DNA of 64,000 bases from the NCBI GenBank assembly GCA_047975545.1, contig JBKEDS010000004.1, positions 71,541-135,540 on the forward strand. The letters run 5' to 3'. Source of the DNA: JBKEDS01 sp047975545 (GTDB lineage Bacteria; Bacteroidota; Bacteroidia; Flavobacteriales; Flavobacteriaceae). Below the pieces are notes generated by a model. That model did not search any database and was not told the DNA's origin. It was given only the letters and a program-made list of their open reading frames with translations. Below are positions 26,710 to 36,900 of this stretch, piece by piece; position 1 is the stretch's first letter; the number at the start of each line of letters is the position of its first letter. Position numbers and translations under genes: made by a program.

Positions 26710-28266
26710 ATGGTGAAAGAACTACAGTTGCGGGTTTCCCTAAAGGAAGAGGGCATTCCTGATATTTTGGCTATAAAATCGGCTTCGGTTTTACAAATTA
26801 ACAAAAATGAAATTTCGGGAATTAAGGTTTTAAGAAAATCCATCGATGCCCGTAAGCCGAGAATTATATTCAACTATAAAGTAGCTGTTTACATTCGGGA
26901 GCCAATGCCGCAAACCTCGCCATACCAGTTCGACTACAAGGATGTTTCGAAAGCCAAGCCCATACACATCGTTGGATTTGGCCCGGCAGGCATGTATGCG
27001 GCACTGCGTTGTTTAGAACTGGGCTTTAAACCCGTTGTACTGGAACGGGGCAAAAACGTACAGGAGCGTCGCCGCGATTTAAGGGCTATTACCCAATTTC
27101 ACGATGTAAACGACGACTCCAATTACTGCTTTGGCGAAGGCGGTGCCGGCACATACAGCGACGGCAAACTGTACACCCGAAGCCTAAAGCGCGGCGATGT
27201 GCGCAAAATATTCGAAAATCTGGTATACCATGGCGCTACCGAACAAATTTTAATCGATGCCCACCCCCATATTGGCACCAACAAGTTGCCAAAAGTCGTG
27301 CAAAATATTAGAGAAACCATTTTAAGGCATGGCGGTGAAATTTATTTTGAAACCCGTGTAACCGATTTTGTTATAAAACAAAATAAAATACAAGCCATTG
27401 TATTACAAAACGGCAACGAAATGCCGGCCAATAGGGTTATTTTGGCAACGGGGCATTCGGCACGCGATATTTTTTATTTATTGTACAAAAAGGAAATTAG
27501 CCTCGAGGCCAAATCGTTTGCCATGGGCGTTCGGGTCGAGCACCCGCAACATATAATCGACGGTATTCAATACCATTGTAGCAGCCAAAGAAACGAACTT
27601 TTACCTGCCGCATCGTACAGTTTGGTACAACAGGTTAACGGTCGTGGCGTGTATTCGTTTTGCATGTGCCCCGGCGGATTTATAGTTCCTGCCGCAACGG
27701 CCAACGGCGAGGTGGTGGTAAACGGCATGTCGCCCTCCAAGCGCAACAATTTATACGCCAACTCGGGTATTGTAGTTGAAATTGACGTAAACAAGGATTT
27801 ATCAAAATACGAGCATTTTGGTCCTTTAAAAGGCTTGGAATACCAAAAAAACTTAGAGCGCATGGCTTTTACCGCTGGGGGCAGAAGCCAGGTGGCCCCG
27901 GCGCAACGCCTAACCGATTTTGTTGAGGGCAAACTATCTTCAACCTTAAATACTACTTCTTATCAACCAGGGCTAAACGCCGCGCCGCTGCATTCCCTTT
28001 TACCAAAAATAATAGGCAGTAGCTTACGTAAGGGCTTTGAGGCCTTTGGCAAAAAAATGAAAGGCTATTATACCCACGAGGCCAATGTGGTCGGGGTCGA
28101 GTCGCGAACCTCATCGCCTGTTAGTATTCCCCGGAACGAGTATTTGGAACACCCGCAAATACAAGGTTTGTTCCCCTGTGGCGAGGGCGGTGGTTATGCC
28201 GGCGGAATTGTTTCGGCCGCTATGGATGGCGAACGTTGTGCCGAAGCTGCCGTACGCGGGTTGTAG
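26710..28266 (+). CDS. FAD-dependent dehydrogenase (COG2509-like)
   Basis: The 518-residue flavoprotein opens with an N-terminal domain of about 90 residues. A dinucleotide-binding motif 'IVGFGPAGMYAALRC' follows, ending in the acidic 'VVLERG'. Other landmarks are 'CFGEGGAGTYSDGKLYTR', a 'LATGHSARD' FAD-contact segment and the terminal 'PCGEGGGYAGGIVSAAMDG'. These match a family of uncharacterised FAD-dependent dehydrogenases; the reaction is unknown. A TAACTTTG box ends four bases before the ATG, so the mRNA may be leaderless. Confidence 0.82.
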   Translation: MVKELQLRVSLKEEGIPDILAIKSASVLQINKNEISGIKVLRKSIDARKPRIIFNYKVAVYIREPMPQTSPYQFDYKDVSKAKPIHIVGFGPAGMYAALRCLELGFKPVVLERGKNVQERRRDLRAITQFHDVNDDSNYCFGEGGAGTYSDGKLYTRSLKRGDVRKIFENLVYHGATEQILIDAHPHIGTNKLPKVVQNIRETILRHGGEIYFETRVTDFVIKQNKIQAIVLQNGNEMPANRVILATGHSARDIFYLLYKKEISLEAKSFAMGVRVEHPQHIIDGIQYHCSSQRNELLPAASYSLVQQVNGRGVYSFCMCPGGFIVPAATANGEVVVNGMSPSKRNNLYANSGIVVEIDVNKDLSKYEHFGPLKGLEYQKNLERMAFTAGGRSQVAPAQRLTDFVEGKLSSTLNTTSYQPGLNAAPLHSLLPKIIGSSLRKGFEAFGKKMKGYYTHEANVVGVESRTSSPVSIPRNEYLEHPQIQGLFPCGEGGGYAGGIVSAAMDGERCAEAAVRGL

Positions 28267-28302
28267 TTAAAAATTTCAATCCCTATTTTAGTTTGTAAAA
28301 AA

Positions 28303-28854
28303 ATGATAACCTTCAACAAAATAATAAAATCCGAAAGTGTTATACTTCGTCCTATAAAAAGAGAGGATTTCGAGGAAATGAAGCTTTTAACCACCGATAA
28401 AAACATGTGGTATTATTTTACCGCAGATTTATCTAACGAAACCGAGCTGAAAAACTGGATAAACCAAGCCGTAACGGAACTGGAAAACAAACAATCGCTT
28501 CCGTTTTCAATATTAAACATTAAAAACAATAGTATTATTGGCACGACCCGAATTTCGAATATTTCGAAAAAAAACGGTCGGGTAGAAATTGGTTGGACGT
28601 GGATTGCAAAGCCGTTTCAAGGTACGGGCATAAACAGCCACGTAAAAAAACTACTGTTTAAATTTCTTTTTGAAGAAACCAATGTAATCCGCATCGAGTT
28701 TAAAACAGATGTCCTGAATATTCCCGCAAGAAAAGGGCTTATAAAATCCGGCCTAACTGAAGAGGGTATTTTACGAAGCCACACCTTAATGACCAATAAC
28801 CGACGGCGCGACACCATTTTTTACAGCATTCTTAAAAGCGAGTGGTTGGCTTAG
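28303..28854 (+). CDS. GNAT-family N-acetyltransferase
   Basis: This 183-residue protein has the RimJ/RimL-type layout: an N-terminal 'VILRPIKREDFEEM', a central 'GRVEIGWTWIAKPFQGTGI' that corresponds to the acetyl-CoA pyrophosphate loop, and 'NIPARKGLIKSGLTEEGILR'. Members acetylate protein N-termini, ribosomal proteins, amino acids or drugs; the substrate cannot be told here. It follows the FAD dehydrogenase by 36 bases and could share its transcript. Confidence 0.85.
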   Translation: MITFNKIIKSESVILRPIKREDFEEMKLLTTDKNMWYYFTADLSNETELKNWINQAVTELENKQSLPFSILNIKNNSIIGTTRISNISKKNGRVEIGWTWIAKPFQGTGINSHVKKLLFKFLFEETNVIRIEFKTDVLNIPARKGLIKSGLTEEGILRSHTLMTNNRRRDTIFYSILKSEWLA

Positions 28855-29000
28855 GGCTTCCCTATTGCTAATTTTTATAATCCATCCCGTAAAAAATTTT
28901 AGAAACCCGAGTTCGATTATTAAATATCTGAAAACAATTTTTGACTATAAAATATGCTATGTTGGTCGAAAAGTTTTTTATTTTTTATAGTTTTGAACGT

Positions 29001-29070
29001 AGGTCTCGGCTCCGCTTGACCTGACAACCCGACTCTACCTTGTCAAGCTCGGCACAGGCTGCTCGACCTT
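29001..29070. repeat. degenerate inverted repeat (AGGTCTCGGCTCCGC type)
   Basis: AGGTCTCGGCTCCGCTTGAC and a right arm TTGTCAAGCTCGGCAC...GCTCGACCTT face each other imperfectly. The sequence resembles the flavobacterial intergenic repeat built around TCTCGACTCCGCTCGACC. The surrounding gap (28855-29148) between convergent genes shows nothing else. Confidence 0.5.
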
Positions 29071-29148
29071 ACAATTATAACACATTAATAATTAGTTTTT
29101 TATATTGAATATATTAATCAAACTCAGGTTAGAAACAAGCCTAAACTT

Positions 29149-30855
29149 TTAAAAAACCACCTCGTCGGCAATAATGCCCATTAAAAAATAGGAATCGAAC
29201 ACCACTTCTTGGGGTTCCAGTATTTTTGAAATGGTAATATTTTTATTTTCCTGTACGATTTGCGTGAATTTTAATTCCTTATAACCGTTTTTTCTAATAC
29301 TTATATCATAATTTCCTTTTGGTAATGTTAGCGCTGCCAATCCGTTTTCATTGGTTTCAATGTTTTTGAAAAAATTAGTGTTTAAGGATTTAAAAGAAAG
29401 TTCAGCCTTATAAATACCGTCTTTTGAAAGTTTATCGGTTATGTTAATATGGATATTGGACTGCTTTTGCAAATTGATTTTAAAATCGGGAATTTTAAAA
29501 ATTAAATTAGTTTTGGCGGTCATAACCAACGGTTTGGCTTTTGCACCCGCAATAGGTTTTCTTGCCTTTATTGGGTTTTTCAAGGGTTTTCCTGGCGCTG
29601 CTTTAACAACAGTGGCAATATGGGCGGCCGAATAATTGGGTTTAACGGGCATGGCCAAAGGCGTTGCTTTTTGCAGCTTTTTATCTAATTTAAGGGCAAA
29701 TTTTCCCGTGTATATTTTTTTGTCGGTAACGGGTTTTATAAAGGCTTCCTTAGATAGGTTGTTTATAAAAAACTGGTTTTTCATAAAAATAGGACCAAAC
29801 TTGATAATGTTGTTGTTTTGGATTTGTTCTTTTTCGGCTTCCGATAAATCTTCTTTTAAAATAACCCGTAAATCCTTAATCAACACTATTTTTTTAGCGT
29901 ATTTGTAGGTTGCTTTTTTTGTATTGGAATCGATATATTCCGACTGCAACAAATCCTTATACAACCAAGGGCGTTTTATGGTAATAATGCAGTAGTTTAG
30001 GGTTATTTTGTTAATAAAGGTTTCGTCGTAATCAAGCCCGAGAATTTGGTTATTAAACCCTTTTAATTGTTTTTGCGCACGGATTAAAATGGCATTTAGT
30101 TCGTTTTGGGTTACTTCCAATCCTGTCCAGGCATTTTCTTGCTTGTAAAAATTATAAGGCACCATTTGTAGTTTTATATAGGTGCTTGCCGATTGTATCC
30201 CGGTGGCTTCAATGTTTTTTATATCGCTTAAAACCTTATTTTTAAGTTCTAATATTTGGTCGTATTCCGATAGTTTGTTTATGCTTTTTAGGGCATTTTC
30301 TATATTGTCCTTAAAACCATTTAAGCGCCACTGGGCCAATAATAATGCTATTTTTTTTCGAAAAATGTCGGCTTTTAGGTAAACCGATTTTTTTTCGTCT
30401 TCCGCAACATCGGCATCGGCATTGTTGTAAAGTTCGTTAAGCCCGTCGATTAAGGTTTCGTATTGCTCAAGATAATCGTTATAGGCCAATAGTTTTTCCG
30501 ATGGTTCGCCATTATTGTTATAAAGCAGGGCTTTGTCCAAGGCTTCCGAAAGTTTAACGGCATTTTCACCTTTAAGTTTTAATTGTTCCAAATGGGTTTT
30601 GTAATATTCGTAAAGATTGGCTTGTGCATCGACATCCCAAAAGGTTTGGTCGGTACCAAGCGAATTTAACTGCGCCGAAATATCCTCGCTGTTTAAAAAT
30701 TGTTCGGCGTTTAACAGTTGCCCCGAAAGAAATTCGAAGTCGGCAGCCTCGAACACCCGTAAGGACGAACAGGCCGCAAAGGTGCTTTTGGTATTTGAAG
30801 ACGTGCCATCAACCAATTCCTTTAATTTTTGAATGCAGGCAATGTAAAACTTCAT
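29149..30855 (-). CDS. unknown protein A with RPWL...KDL core and C-terminal PEGA-like domain
   Basis: I chose ATG 30855 (568 residues) because the further upstream frame runs into a dispersed repeat. No signal peptide is evident. Residues 40-270 are helical and charged. A core segment has RPWL at 295-298 and 'KKIVLIKDLRVIL' around 321-333. A Lys/Ala/Pro-rich linker follows at about 385-450. Residues 490-545 resemble a small carboxypeptidase-regulatory or PEGA-like beta domain. The RPWL/KDL core also occurs in the next gene upstream, protein B, with the same order and spacing style, so the two are probably related. I cannot assign a function. Confidence 0.6.
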   Translation of the reverse strand: MKFYIACIQKLKELVDGTSSNTKSTFAACSSLRVFEAADFEFLSGQLLNAEQFLNSEDISAQLNSLGTDQTFWDVDAQANLYEYYKTHLEQLKLKGENAVKLSEALDKALLYNNNGEPSEKLLAYNDYLEQYETLIDGLNELYNNADADVAEDEKKSVYLKADIFRKKIALLLAQWRLNGFKDNIENALKSINKLSEYDQILELKNKVLSDIKNIEATGIQSASTYIKLQMVPYNFYKQENAWTGLEVTQNELNAILIRAQKQLKGFNNQILGLDYDETFINKITLNYCIITIKRPWLYKDLLQSEYIDSNTKKATYKYAKKIVLIKDLRVILKEDLSEAEKEQIQNNNIIKFGPIFMKNQFFINNLSKEAFIKPVTDKKIYTGKFALKLDKKLQKATPLAMPVKPNYSAAHIATVVKAAPGKPLKNPIKARKPIAGAKAKPLVMTAKTNLIFKIPDFKINLQKQSNIHINITDKLSKDGIYKAELSFKSLNTNFFKNIETNENGLAALTLPKGNYDISIRKNGYKELKFTQIVQENKNITISKILEPQEVVFDSYFLMGIIADEVVF

Positions 30856-30873
30856 GTGTTTTATTTTTATTGC

Positions 30874-30944
30874 CATTGCAAGGCAACGAAGCAATTTGCT
30901 TTTTTTTTTAGACAGATTACTTCGTTGTTATTCCTCGTAATGAA
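30874..30944. repeat. inverted palindromic repeat (CATTGC...GAAGCAATTTG)
   Basis: CATTGCAAGGCAACGAAGCA (from 30874) is mirrored by CAGATTACTTCG...CTCGTAATG (30913-30942), with a T-rich centre. It is of the flavobacterial 'CATTGCGAGGAACGAAGCAATCTG' style and is related to the copy inside the ilv operon. It separates proteins A and B. Confidence 0.65.
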
Positions 30945-30971
30945 CAGTTTATAACTAAAGATTAGAACAGA

Positions 30972-32513
30972 TTAATTTACCTCGACCCACTCGTTGTCCT
31001 TAATGCTTGGCAGCGGGTTTGGCGACAGGGATAAAACATTGCATTTACGGCCAATAAGTAATATTTCGGACGATTGCACGCCTTGCTCTTCCCGCTCGCC
31101 GGAACTGTTTATTTTGGTGTCGTCGTACGAGTATTTGGCGCCTATCCTAAAGGGTCCAAAACCAAAGCCCCCACCGGCCTTAATGTGTTTTTCGGCTTTT
31201 TGGTACGAACTGGTACCTTTTCTGAACCCTATTTTAAGGTCCTTTACAAAATACAGTTCGGTTACTACAGCGGGCATAAGGCCTTTTCCGTTACCATCGC
31301 TTATTATTTGGTTGTTTACCACTTCGGCTCCTGTTTTGGAAAATTTCCAAAAGCGCGATTTTATAAAGTTCATGCCCAACCATGGCCGCGATACGTAGCA
31401 TTTGGCAAGTCTAAAGCTCATTTCAAAATGGTTAAAATCGTATTCCGAAGACACATTGGAAATTTTACCTTCGGTATTTACACTGGCCAACCCAAAATAA
31501 CTGGCCTTGGCCGACCAGCCATGGGCTTTGTTTCGGTAGGACGAGCTGTAATTCGATTTTTTAAACTTAAATTCGGTCCAGCCTCTTGAATGTTCCAAAA
31601 TTTTGGCAGGTACCGGAGCCGAATAATGATATGTATTGGAACCACCCAGTCCGGTGCGTTTTGCTGCCAGGAACTCCGATTCGTAGCGTTTTTTTACCGT
31701 AATGAAATTGCTGGCCTCGATTTCGTCTATATAATTCATTATTTTTTCAACTTGTCCTTTGTAGCCCAACGATTCCCAACGCTTTAGGGCATTGTCCCTT
31801 TTCCGGATAACGTTTCGACCGTTAAAGTTCATTTCCGCCATGGCCTCGGTATCGCCCTCGCTAACCCGTGTTTGCAGTTCGGTTAACACTTCCTCGGCTT
31901 CGTCGTACAGGGCTTCGTACTCCAAATATTTGGTATACATGGGCGAAATAAACGATTGGTATATATACTTTGGGTTGTCTTCGGGATGCTCGATCATGTC
32001 CTCGTCGAAATCGGGGTTTTTAAGTTTTTTGGTAGTGAAGAGCTTTTTGCGGAGCATATCGAGTTTTTTTTCAACCTTGGGGTCTATTTTAGAATCCTTA
32101 ACAACGCAAAACTCCAAAACATCGGCATAGGTGTTCGATACGGTTTGGTCGGGTTTCGGGCTAAATACGCTAAACTCACGGGCGTTGCCTTTTATGTTTG
32201 GAACGTAATCGGGGATTTGGTCGGCTATTCGGGCAAACTCTTCAGCTTGGGCAAAACTGCCCCATTTACTGGAGCTTCTAAGTTCGTTGTACTCTTCGTC
32301 GGTCATCCCTTCCGTTTTGGGCGGGGTTCCAAACACACCTTTCGAAGCGTAGTCGAAAGCATTATCGTCTATTACGGTTGCAACAGGCTCCCAGGCCACA
32401 AAATTGTTTGGACCAAGCATTTTGGCATCGCCGCCGCTGGTTAATTTGTTGTAAACGTCGCCAAAGACCACGTTCATTAAATCGTCTGGAATGGGTTCAA
32501 AATTATCTGGCAT
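30972..32513 (-). CDS. unknown protein B with RPWL...KDL core and Gly-rich hairpin
   Basis: This 513-residue protein has no signal peptide. It has an acidic N-terminal part, a long helical or coiled-coil stretch (about 190-285), 'HSRGWTEFKFKKSNY' at 308-322, RPWL at 376-379, 'ELYFVKDLKIGF' at 419-430 and a Gly-rich 'GGGFGFGPFRIGA' at 447-459. An amphipathic Gly-rich segment near the end of a beta-type domain could be a membrane-inserting hairpin, but that is only a guess. It shares its core with protein A and lies 74 bases after a peptidoglycan hydrolase gene on the same strand. No named family is recognised. Confidence 0.6.
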   Translation of the reverse strand: MPDNFEPIPDDLMNVVFGDVYNKLTSGGDAKMLGPNNFVAWEPVATVIDDNAFDYASKGVFGTPPKTEGMTDEEYNELRSSSKWGSFAQAEEFARIADQIPDYVPNIKGNAREFSVFSPKPDQTVSNTYADVLEFCVVKDSKIDPKVEKKLDMLRKKLFTTKKLKNPDFDEDMIEHPEDNPKYIYQSFISPMYTKYLEYEALYDEAEEVLTELQTRVSEGDTEAMAEMNFNGRNVIRKRDNALKRWESLGYKGQVEKIMNYIDEIEASNFITVKKRYESEFLAAKRTGLGGSNTYHYSAPVPAKILEHSRGWTEFKFKKSNYSSSYRNKAHGWSAKASYFGLASVNTEGKISNVSSEYDFNHFEMSFRLAKCYVSRPWLGMNFIKSRFWKFSKTGAEVVNNQIISDGNGKGLMPAVVTELYFVKDLKIGFRKGTSSYQKAEKHIKAGGGFGFGPFRIGAKYSYDDTKINSSGEREEQGVQSSEILLIGRKCNVLSLSPNPLPSIKDNEWVEVN

Positions 32514-32587
32514 GATTAAGTGATTTATGCGGCCTACTCTGTTTAAAATTTGGTTTTTCGGCGTACACCATTATAATGTATCAAGAT

Positions 32588-33259
32588 TTAACTTTTGTTT
32601 GCCAACAGGGTTTCCATTACGGCTTTGGTTTCGGCATTGTAAATTCCGGTAATGTTCAGGTTGGCGTTTGTAGATTGAAGTTGTTGTACGGCAGCTTCGG
32701 TTTTTGCCCCGTAAATACCGTCCGATGTACTGGGATTGTAACCCAATACTTTTAAGGCATTTTGAAGGGCAATAACAGCTGTGCCCCTACTGCCTTTTCG
32801 GAGCGGGCTTGATGGAAGCGACACGGACGAAGTATTACCAAGCCGCCTAAAGGCCAACAAACGATTGGCGGGATAGGCCGATATGGAAACGGCATCGCCT
32901 TGGTTGCCACCCAAAACATAAATACGGGTTTGATCCTTGGAATAGCCCAAATAAATACCAACATGACCTAAGTGCGAGTTTATGCTTTCCCTCCAAAACA
33001 CCACCACGTCGCCAGGTTCGGGATTTTGGATTTCAAATCCGGCATTTAGCCACGAGCGGGCCGCTGCCGATTTGGTTTGCTCCAAACCAGCCTGCAGCGC
33101 CACCCAGTTCATAAAGGTGCTGCACCAAGCGGTTTCGTCGTCGTTAATCCATGTTAATTTCGAGTCGTGTGCATATTGAATAATACGTTTGTTGTGTTCG
33201 GGGCCTTTAATTTCCTTAATGCCAAATTCGTTTATGGCTACTTCTAATAAATTTTTCAT
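32588..33259 (-). CDS. TIGR02594-type peptidoglycan hydrolase with C-terminal PG-binding domain
   Basis: The first 145 residues match the NlpC/P60-like (CHAP-type) group of small lysins. They carry 'ETAWCSTFMNWVALQAG' with the likely catalytic Cys, 'PGDVVVFWRE' and 'GHVGIYLG' with the likely His. Residues from about 150 form a peptidoglycan-binding domain ('LRKGSRGTAVIALQNALKVLGY'). No signal peptide is seen, which is typical for phage-like endolysins and injected lysins rather than ordinary envelope enzymes. It is first in a three-gene minus-strand cluster with proteins B and A. Confidence 0.8.
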   Translation of the reverse strand: MKNLLEVAINEFGIKEIKGPEHNKRIIQYAHDSKLTWINDDETAWCSTFMNWVALQAGLEQTKSAAARSWLNAGFEIQNPEPGDVVVFWRESINSHLGHVGIYLGYSKDQTRIYVLGGNQGDAVSISAYPANRLLAFRRLGNTSSVSLPSSPLRKGSRGTAVIALQNALKVLGYNPSTSDGIYGAKTEAAVQQLQSTNANLNITGIYNAETKAVMETLLANKS

Positions 33260-33344
33260 GGTTTGTACTGTTAGGTGTGGTACAAAATTGAAACAAATTA
33301 GAAGTAAATAACAGAGTGAAATACCTAAAACGACAGAAGAAAAA

Positions 33345-33370
33345 ACACTTAATTTAAAAGGTGTTTTTCC
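33345..33370. terminator. candidate hairpin upstream of the SMR gene
   Basis: AAAAACAC and GTGTTTTT bracket an AT-rich loop, giving an A/T-flanked hairpin that could terminate on either strand. It lies between divergent genes. A TATTTTTG box (33393-33400) follows and could be the -7 element of the SMR gene. Confidence 0.4.
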
Positions 33371-33431
33371 TTATTTATAAGAATAATACTAATATTTTTG
33401 TTGAAAATTGAAAACATCCAAAAAAAGAACA

Positions 33432-33761
33432 ATGAAATATCTATTTTTAAGTTTAGCAATCGTGCTGGAAGTTGTGGGCTCAAGTTTTATGAAAGCGTCA
33501 AACGGATTTTCAAAATTATTGCCAACAACTATTACAATCGTTGCCTATATTGCTTGTTTCTTCTTTCTTTCGCAAGCATTAAAATCAATTCCCTTGGGGA
33601 TAGCTTATGCAATTTGGGGCGGTTTAGGAATTGTATTAACCGCAATAATTTCAGTTGTTGTTTTTAAACAATCTTTGGATATTCCTGCATTAGTTGGAAT
33701 CGTTTTAATAGTTGCAGGGGTTTTCGTGATGAACTACTTTTCAAAATCAACAACACATTAA
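33432..33761 (+). CDS. small multidrug resistance (SMR) family transporter
   Basis: Four hydrophobic segments fill this 109-residue protein, which aligns well with EmrE. It keeps the essential membrane-embedded Glu (E13 in 'AIVLEVVGSSFMK'), 'PLGIAYAIWGGLGIV' and 'LVGIVLIVAGV'. EmrE-type proteins exchange cationic drugs or quaternary amines for protons; guanidinium export is another possibility in the SMR family. I prefer the ATG at 33432 because EmrE starts right before the first segment. An upstream in-frame ATG at 33408 is also possible. Confidence 0.88.
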   Translation: MKYLFLSLAIVLEVVGSSFMKASNGFSKLLPTTITIVAYIACFFFLSQALKSIPLGIAYAIWGGLGIVLTAIISVVVFKQSLDIPALVGIVLIVAGVFVMNYFSKSTTH

Positions 33762-33779
33762 AATACCTGCATATAAAAT

Positions 33780-33871
33780 CGGCTTGGCCAAACATGGGCT
33801 TAATACCTTTTCTGTTTTAAAATTACTCAGAAAAACACAGCTATTTTTTGTTCCGCAATATCGCCAAGCCG
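33780..33871. repeat. long-range inverted repeat between SMR gene and dnaE
   Basis: CGGCTTGGC (33780-33788) and GCCAAGCCG (33863-33871) are perfect complements 74 bases apart, in the gap between convergent genes. T residues follow the right arm on the plus strand and TTTTA follows on the minus strand, so it could act as a weak terminator or a stable 3'-end hairpin. Confidence 0.45.
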
Positions 33872-33909
33872 TTTTTCGCTTACCTATACGGCCAAATTAT
33901 TTCGGAATA

Positions 33910-36900
33910 CTAATTAAGTTTAAACGGCACGTTGTAATTTGTTAGCTCGTTAAGCAACTCTTGCGATACTTTTACCTTTTGCCTTCTGCTGGGCATGTTT
34001 AGCTTGATTTGTTCCTTGCCGTCGTAAACCACAAAATTAAGGGTTTGGTTTCCGGGGTGTAGGTGTAGCAATTCCTTTAGCGCCCTTATTTTATCTTCGT
34101 TTAAATTATCGATATCGACTTGTATGGACAGCTTTTTGGCGTATTGCTCCATAACATCGTGCAGTAGCTGAAAATTGTTAAATTGTAATCGGGGCTCGCT
34201 TTTTTTGCCCGTATCCTTGTTTACCCAACCTTCCCTAACGAAGCTTTTTACAAATACAAAATTGTTGTTCATTAAAAAGTGCCTGTGTTTAAGGTACTCT
34301 TCACCAAAAATACGAAACTCGTAACTGCCCTCGTAATCCTCAACGGTAAAAAGCCCCCAGCCTTTTCCTTGTTTGCTTACCCGATGCTGTACGTTGGTTA
34401 TTACGCCGCCAAAAATTAGTTCGCGGTTTACGTAAGGCTCCAAATTACCAAACATGCTTAGGTTGGCATTGCAAAAGGTGTTCATTTCAACCTTAAAATC
34501 GTCTAACGGGTGGCCGGAAATATAAATGCCCACGACTTCTTTTTCCTTGGCCAGTTTTTCCATAGTACCCCATTCGTCGCAGGGCGGCACTTCCGGTTCG
34601 GGGATTTGTACCTCGCTGGTTTCGCCAAACAGGCTTACTTGCGCCGAGTTTTCGCTTTCCTTAATTTTATTGGCATAACGGATGGCTTTTTCCAAAAAGG
34701 TAATATTGTCGCCTTCGTCGTGAAAGTATTGCGCCCGGTGCGTTTCGGAAAAACAATCGAATCCGCCTGCGAATGCTAAATTTTCGAATGCTTTTTTATT
34801 GGCCGCCCGCAAGTCGATGCGCTTGGCCATATCGAAAATAGATTTGTAATTGCCGCCTTCCCTACGCTGCTGGACAATAGTTTGCACCGCACCATAGCCA
34901 ACGCCTTTTACGGCACCCATGCCAAAGCGTATGGCATTGTCCTGGTTTACCGAAAATTTATAATACGACTCGTTTACGCTTGGCCCCAACACGTTTAATT
35001 TCATGCGCTTGCATTCCTCCATAAAAAAGGTAACCTGCTTAATATCGTTCATGTTGTTCGATAGTACGGCGGCCATGTACTCGGCCGGATAGTGTGCTTT
35101 TAAATAAGCGGTCTGGTAGGCTATCCACGCATAGCACGTGGAGTGCGATTTGTTAAAGGCGTAACTGGCAAAGGCTTCCCAATCCTTCCATATTTTTTCC
35201 AGAACATCCCTTGGGTGGCCGTTGGCCTCGCCGCCATTTAAAAACTTGGGCTTTAGTTTTTCCAATAGGGCGAATATTTTTTTACCCATGGCCTTACGCA
35301 ACATATCGGCTTCGCCTTTGGTAAAATTGGCCAGTTTTTGCGACAAGAGCATTACCTGCTCTTGGTAAACCGTAATACCGTAGGTTTCCTTTAGGTATTC
35401 TTCCATATCGGCCAAATCGTAAACAATGTCTTCGCTACCGTGCTTACGGGCAATAAAACTGGGGATGTACTCCATTGGTCCCGGGCGGTACAGGGCATTC
35501 ATGGCAATAAGGTCGTCGAACACGGTGGGCTTTAAATCCTTCATGTGTTTTTGCATGCCGGGCGACTCGTATTGGAATATCCCCACGGTTTCGCCACGTT
35601 GGAACAGTTCGTACGTTTTTTCGTCGTCAAGCGGAAAACTTTCGGGGTCGAGGTCTATATCGTGCTTGGCTTTTACAATTTTGACCGTATCCTTAATTAA
35701 GGTTAGGGTTTTTAGGCCCAAGAAATCCATTTTAAGCAATCCGGCACTTTCTACCACCGAGTTATCGAACTGGGTTACGTACAAATCGGAATCCTTGGCT
35801 GTTGAAACGGGTACGAAATTGGTAATATCGTCGGGCGTTATAATAACCCCACAAGCGTGAATGCCCGTGTTGCGTACCGAGCCTTCCAAAACCCTTGCTT
35901 GGTTAATGGTATTGGCCTCTTTATCCGAGCCTTCGGCTATATTTAACAGCTCGTTTATTTGGTCTATTTCCTCTGCCCTGAACTTGCTACGTAGCTGTTT
36001 TTCGTCCATACCAAATATTTTGGACAGCTTGGTATTGGGTATTAATTTGGCAATTCTATCGGCATCGAACAAGGGTAAATCGAGTACCCGAGCGGTATCG
36101 CGGATGGACGATTTTGCCGCCATGGTACCGTAGGTAATAATTTGCGCCACTTGGTTAGCCCCATACTTTTGGATAACGTATTCCATAACACGGCCACGGC
36201 CTTCGTCGTCGAAATCGATATCGATATCGGGCATGCTTACACGGTCGGGGTTTAGGAAACGTTCGAACAGCAAATCGTATTTTATGGGGTCTATATTGGT
36301 AATACCCAAGCAATAGGCCACGGCCGAACCCGCTGCCGAACCTCGGCCGGGACCAACGGAAACGCCCATGTTACGGGCTTCGCGAATAAAATCTTCAACA
36401 ATTAAAAAGTATCCGGGATAGCCCGTCATGGCAATAACGTCCAACTCGAAATCCAAACGTTCCTTAATATCGTCGGTTATTTCGGGATAGCGTTTTTTTG
36501 CGCCCTCGTAGGTAATATGCTTTAAAAAGGCATTTTCGCCACGCTTTCCACCGTCCAACTCGTCATCTTCAACTTGAAATTCTTGTGGAATATCGAACTT
36601 GGGCAACAACACATCGCGAGCCAACTCGAATGGTTCTATTTTATCGACAATATCGTGCACGTTGGTAATGGCCTCGGGCAAATCGTTAAACAGCGCCTTC
36701 ATTTCTTCTGAAGACTTAAAATAATAGTCCTGGTTGGGCAGCCCGTACCTAAAACCACGGCCACGACCTATTGGGGTATCCAGTTTTTCGCCGTCCTTAA
36801 CGCAAAGCAAAATATCGTGGGCATTGGCATCTTTTTTTTCAACATAATACGTGTTGTTGGAGGCCACCAATTTAATATCGTGTTTTTTTGAAAACTCGAT

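Noticed and set aside
30856..30894. Upstream start for protein A
   Set aside because: Those codons lie in the dispersed palindromic repeat, not in protein-like sequence. ATG 30855 is preferred.
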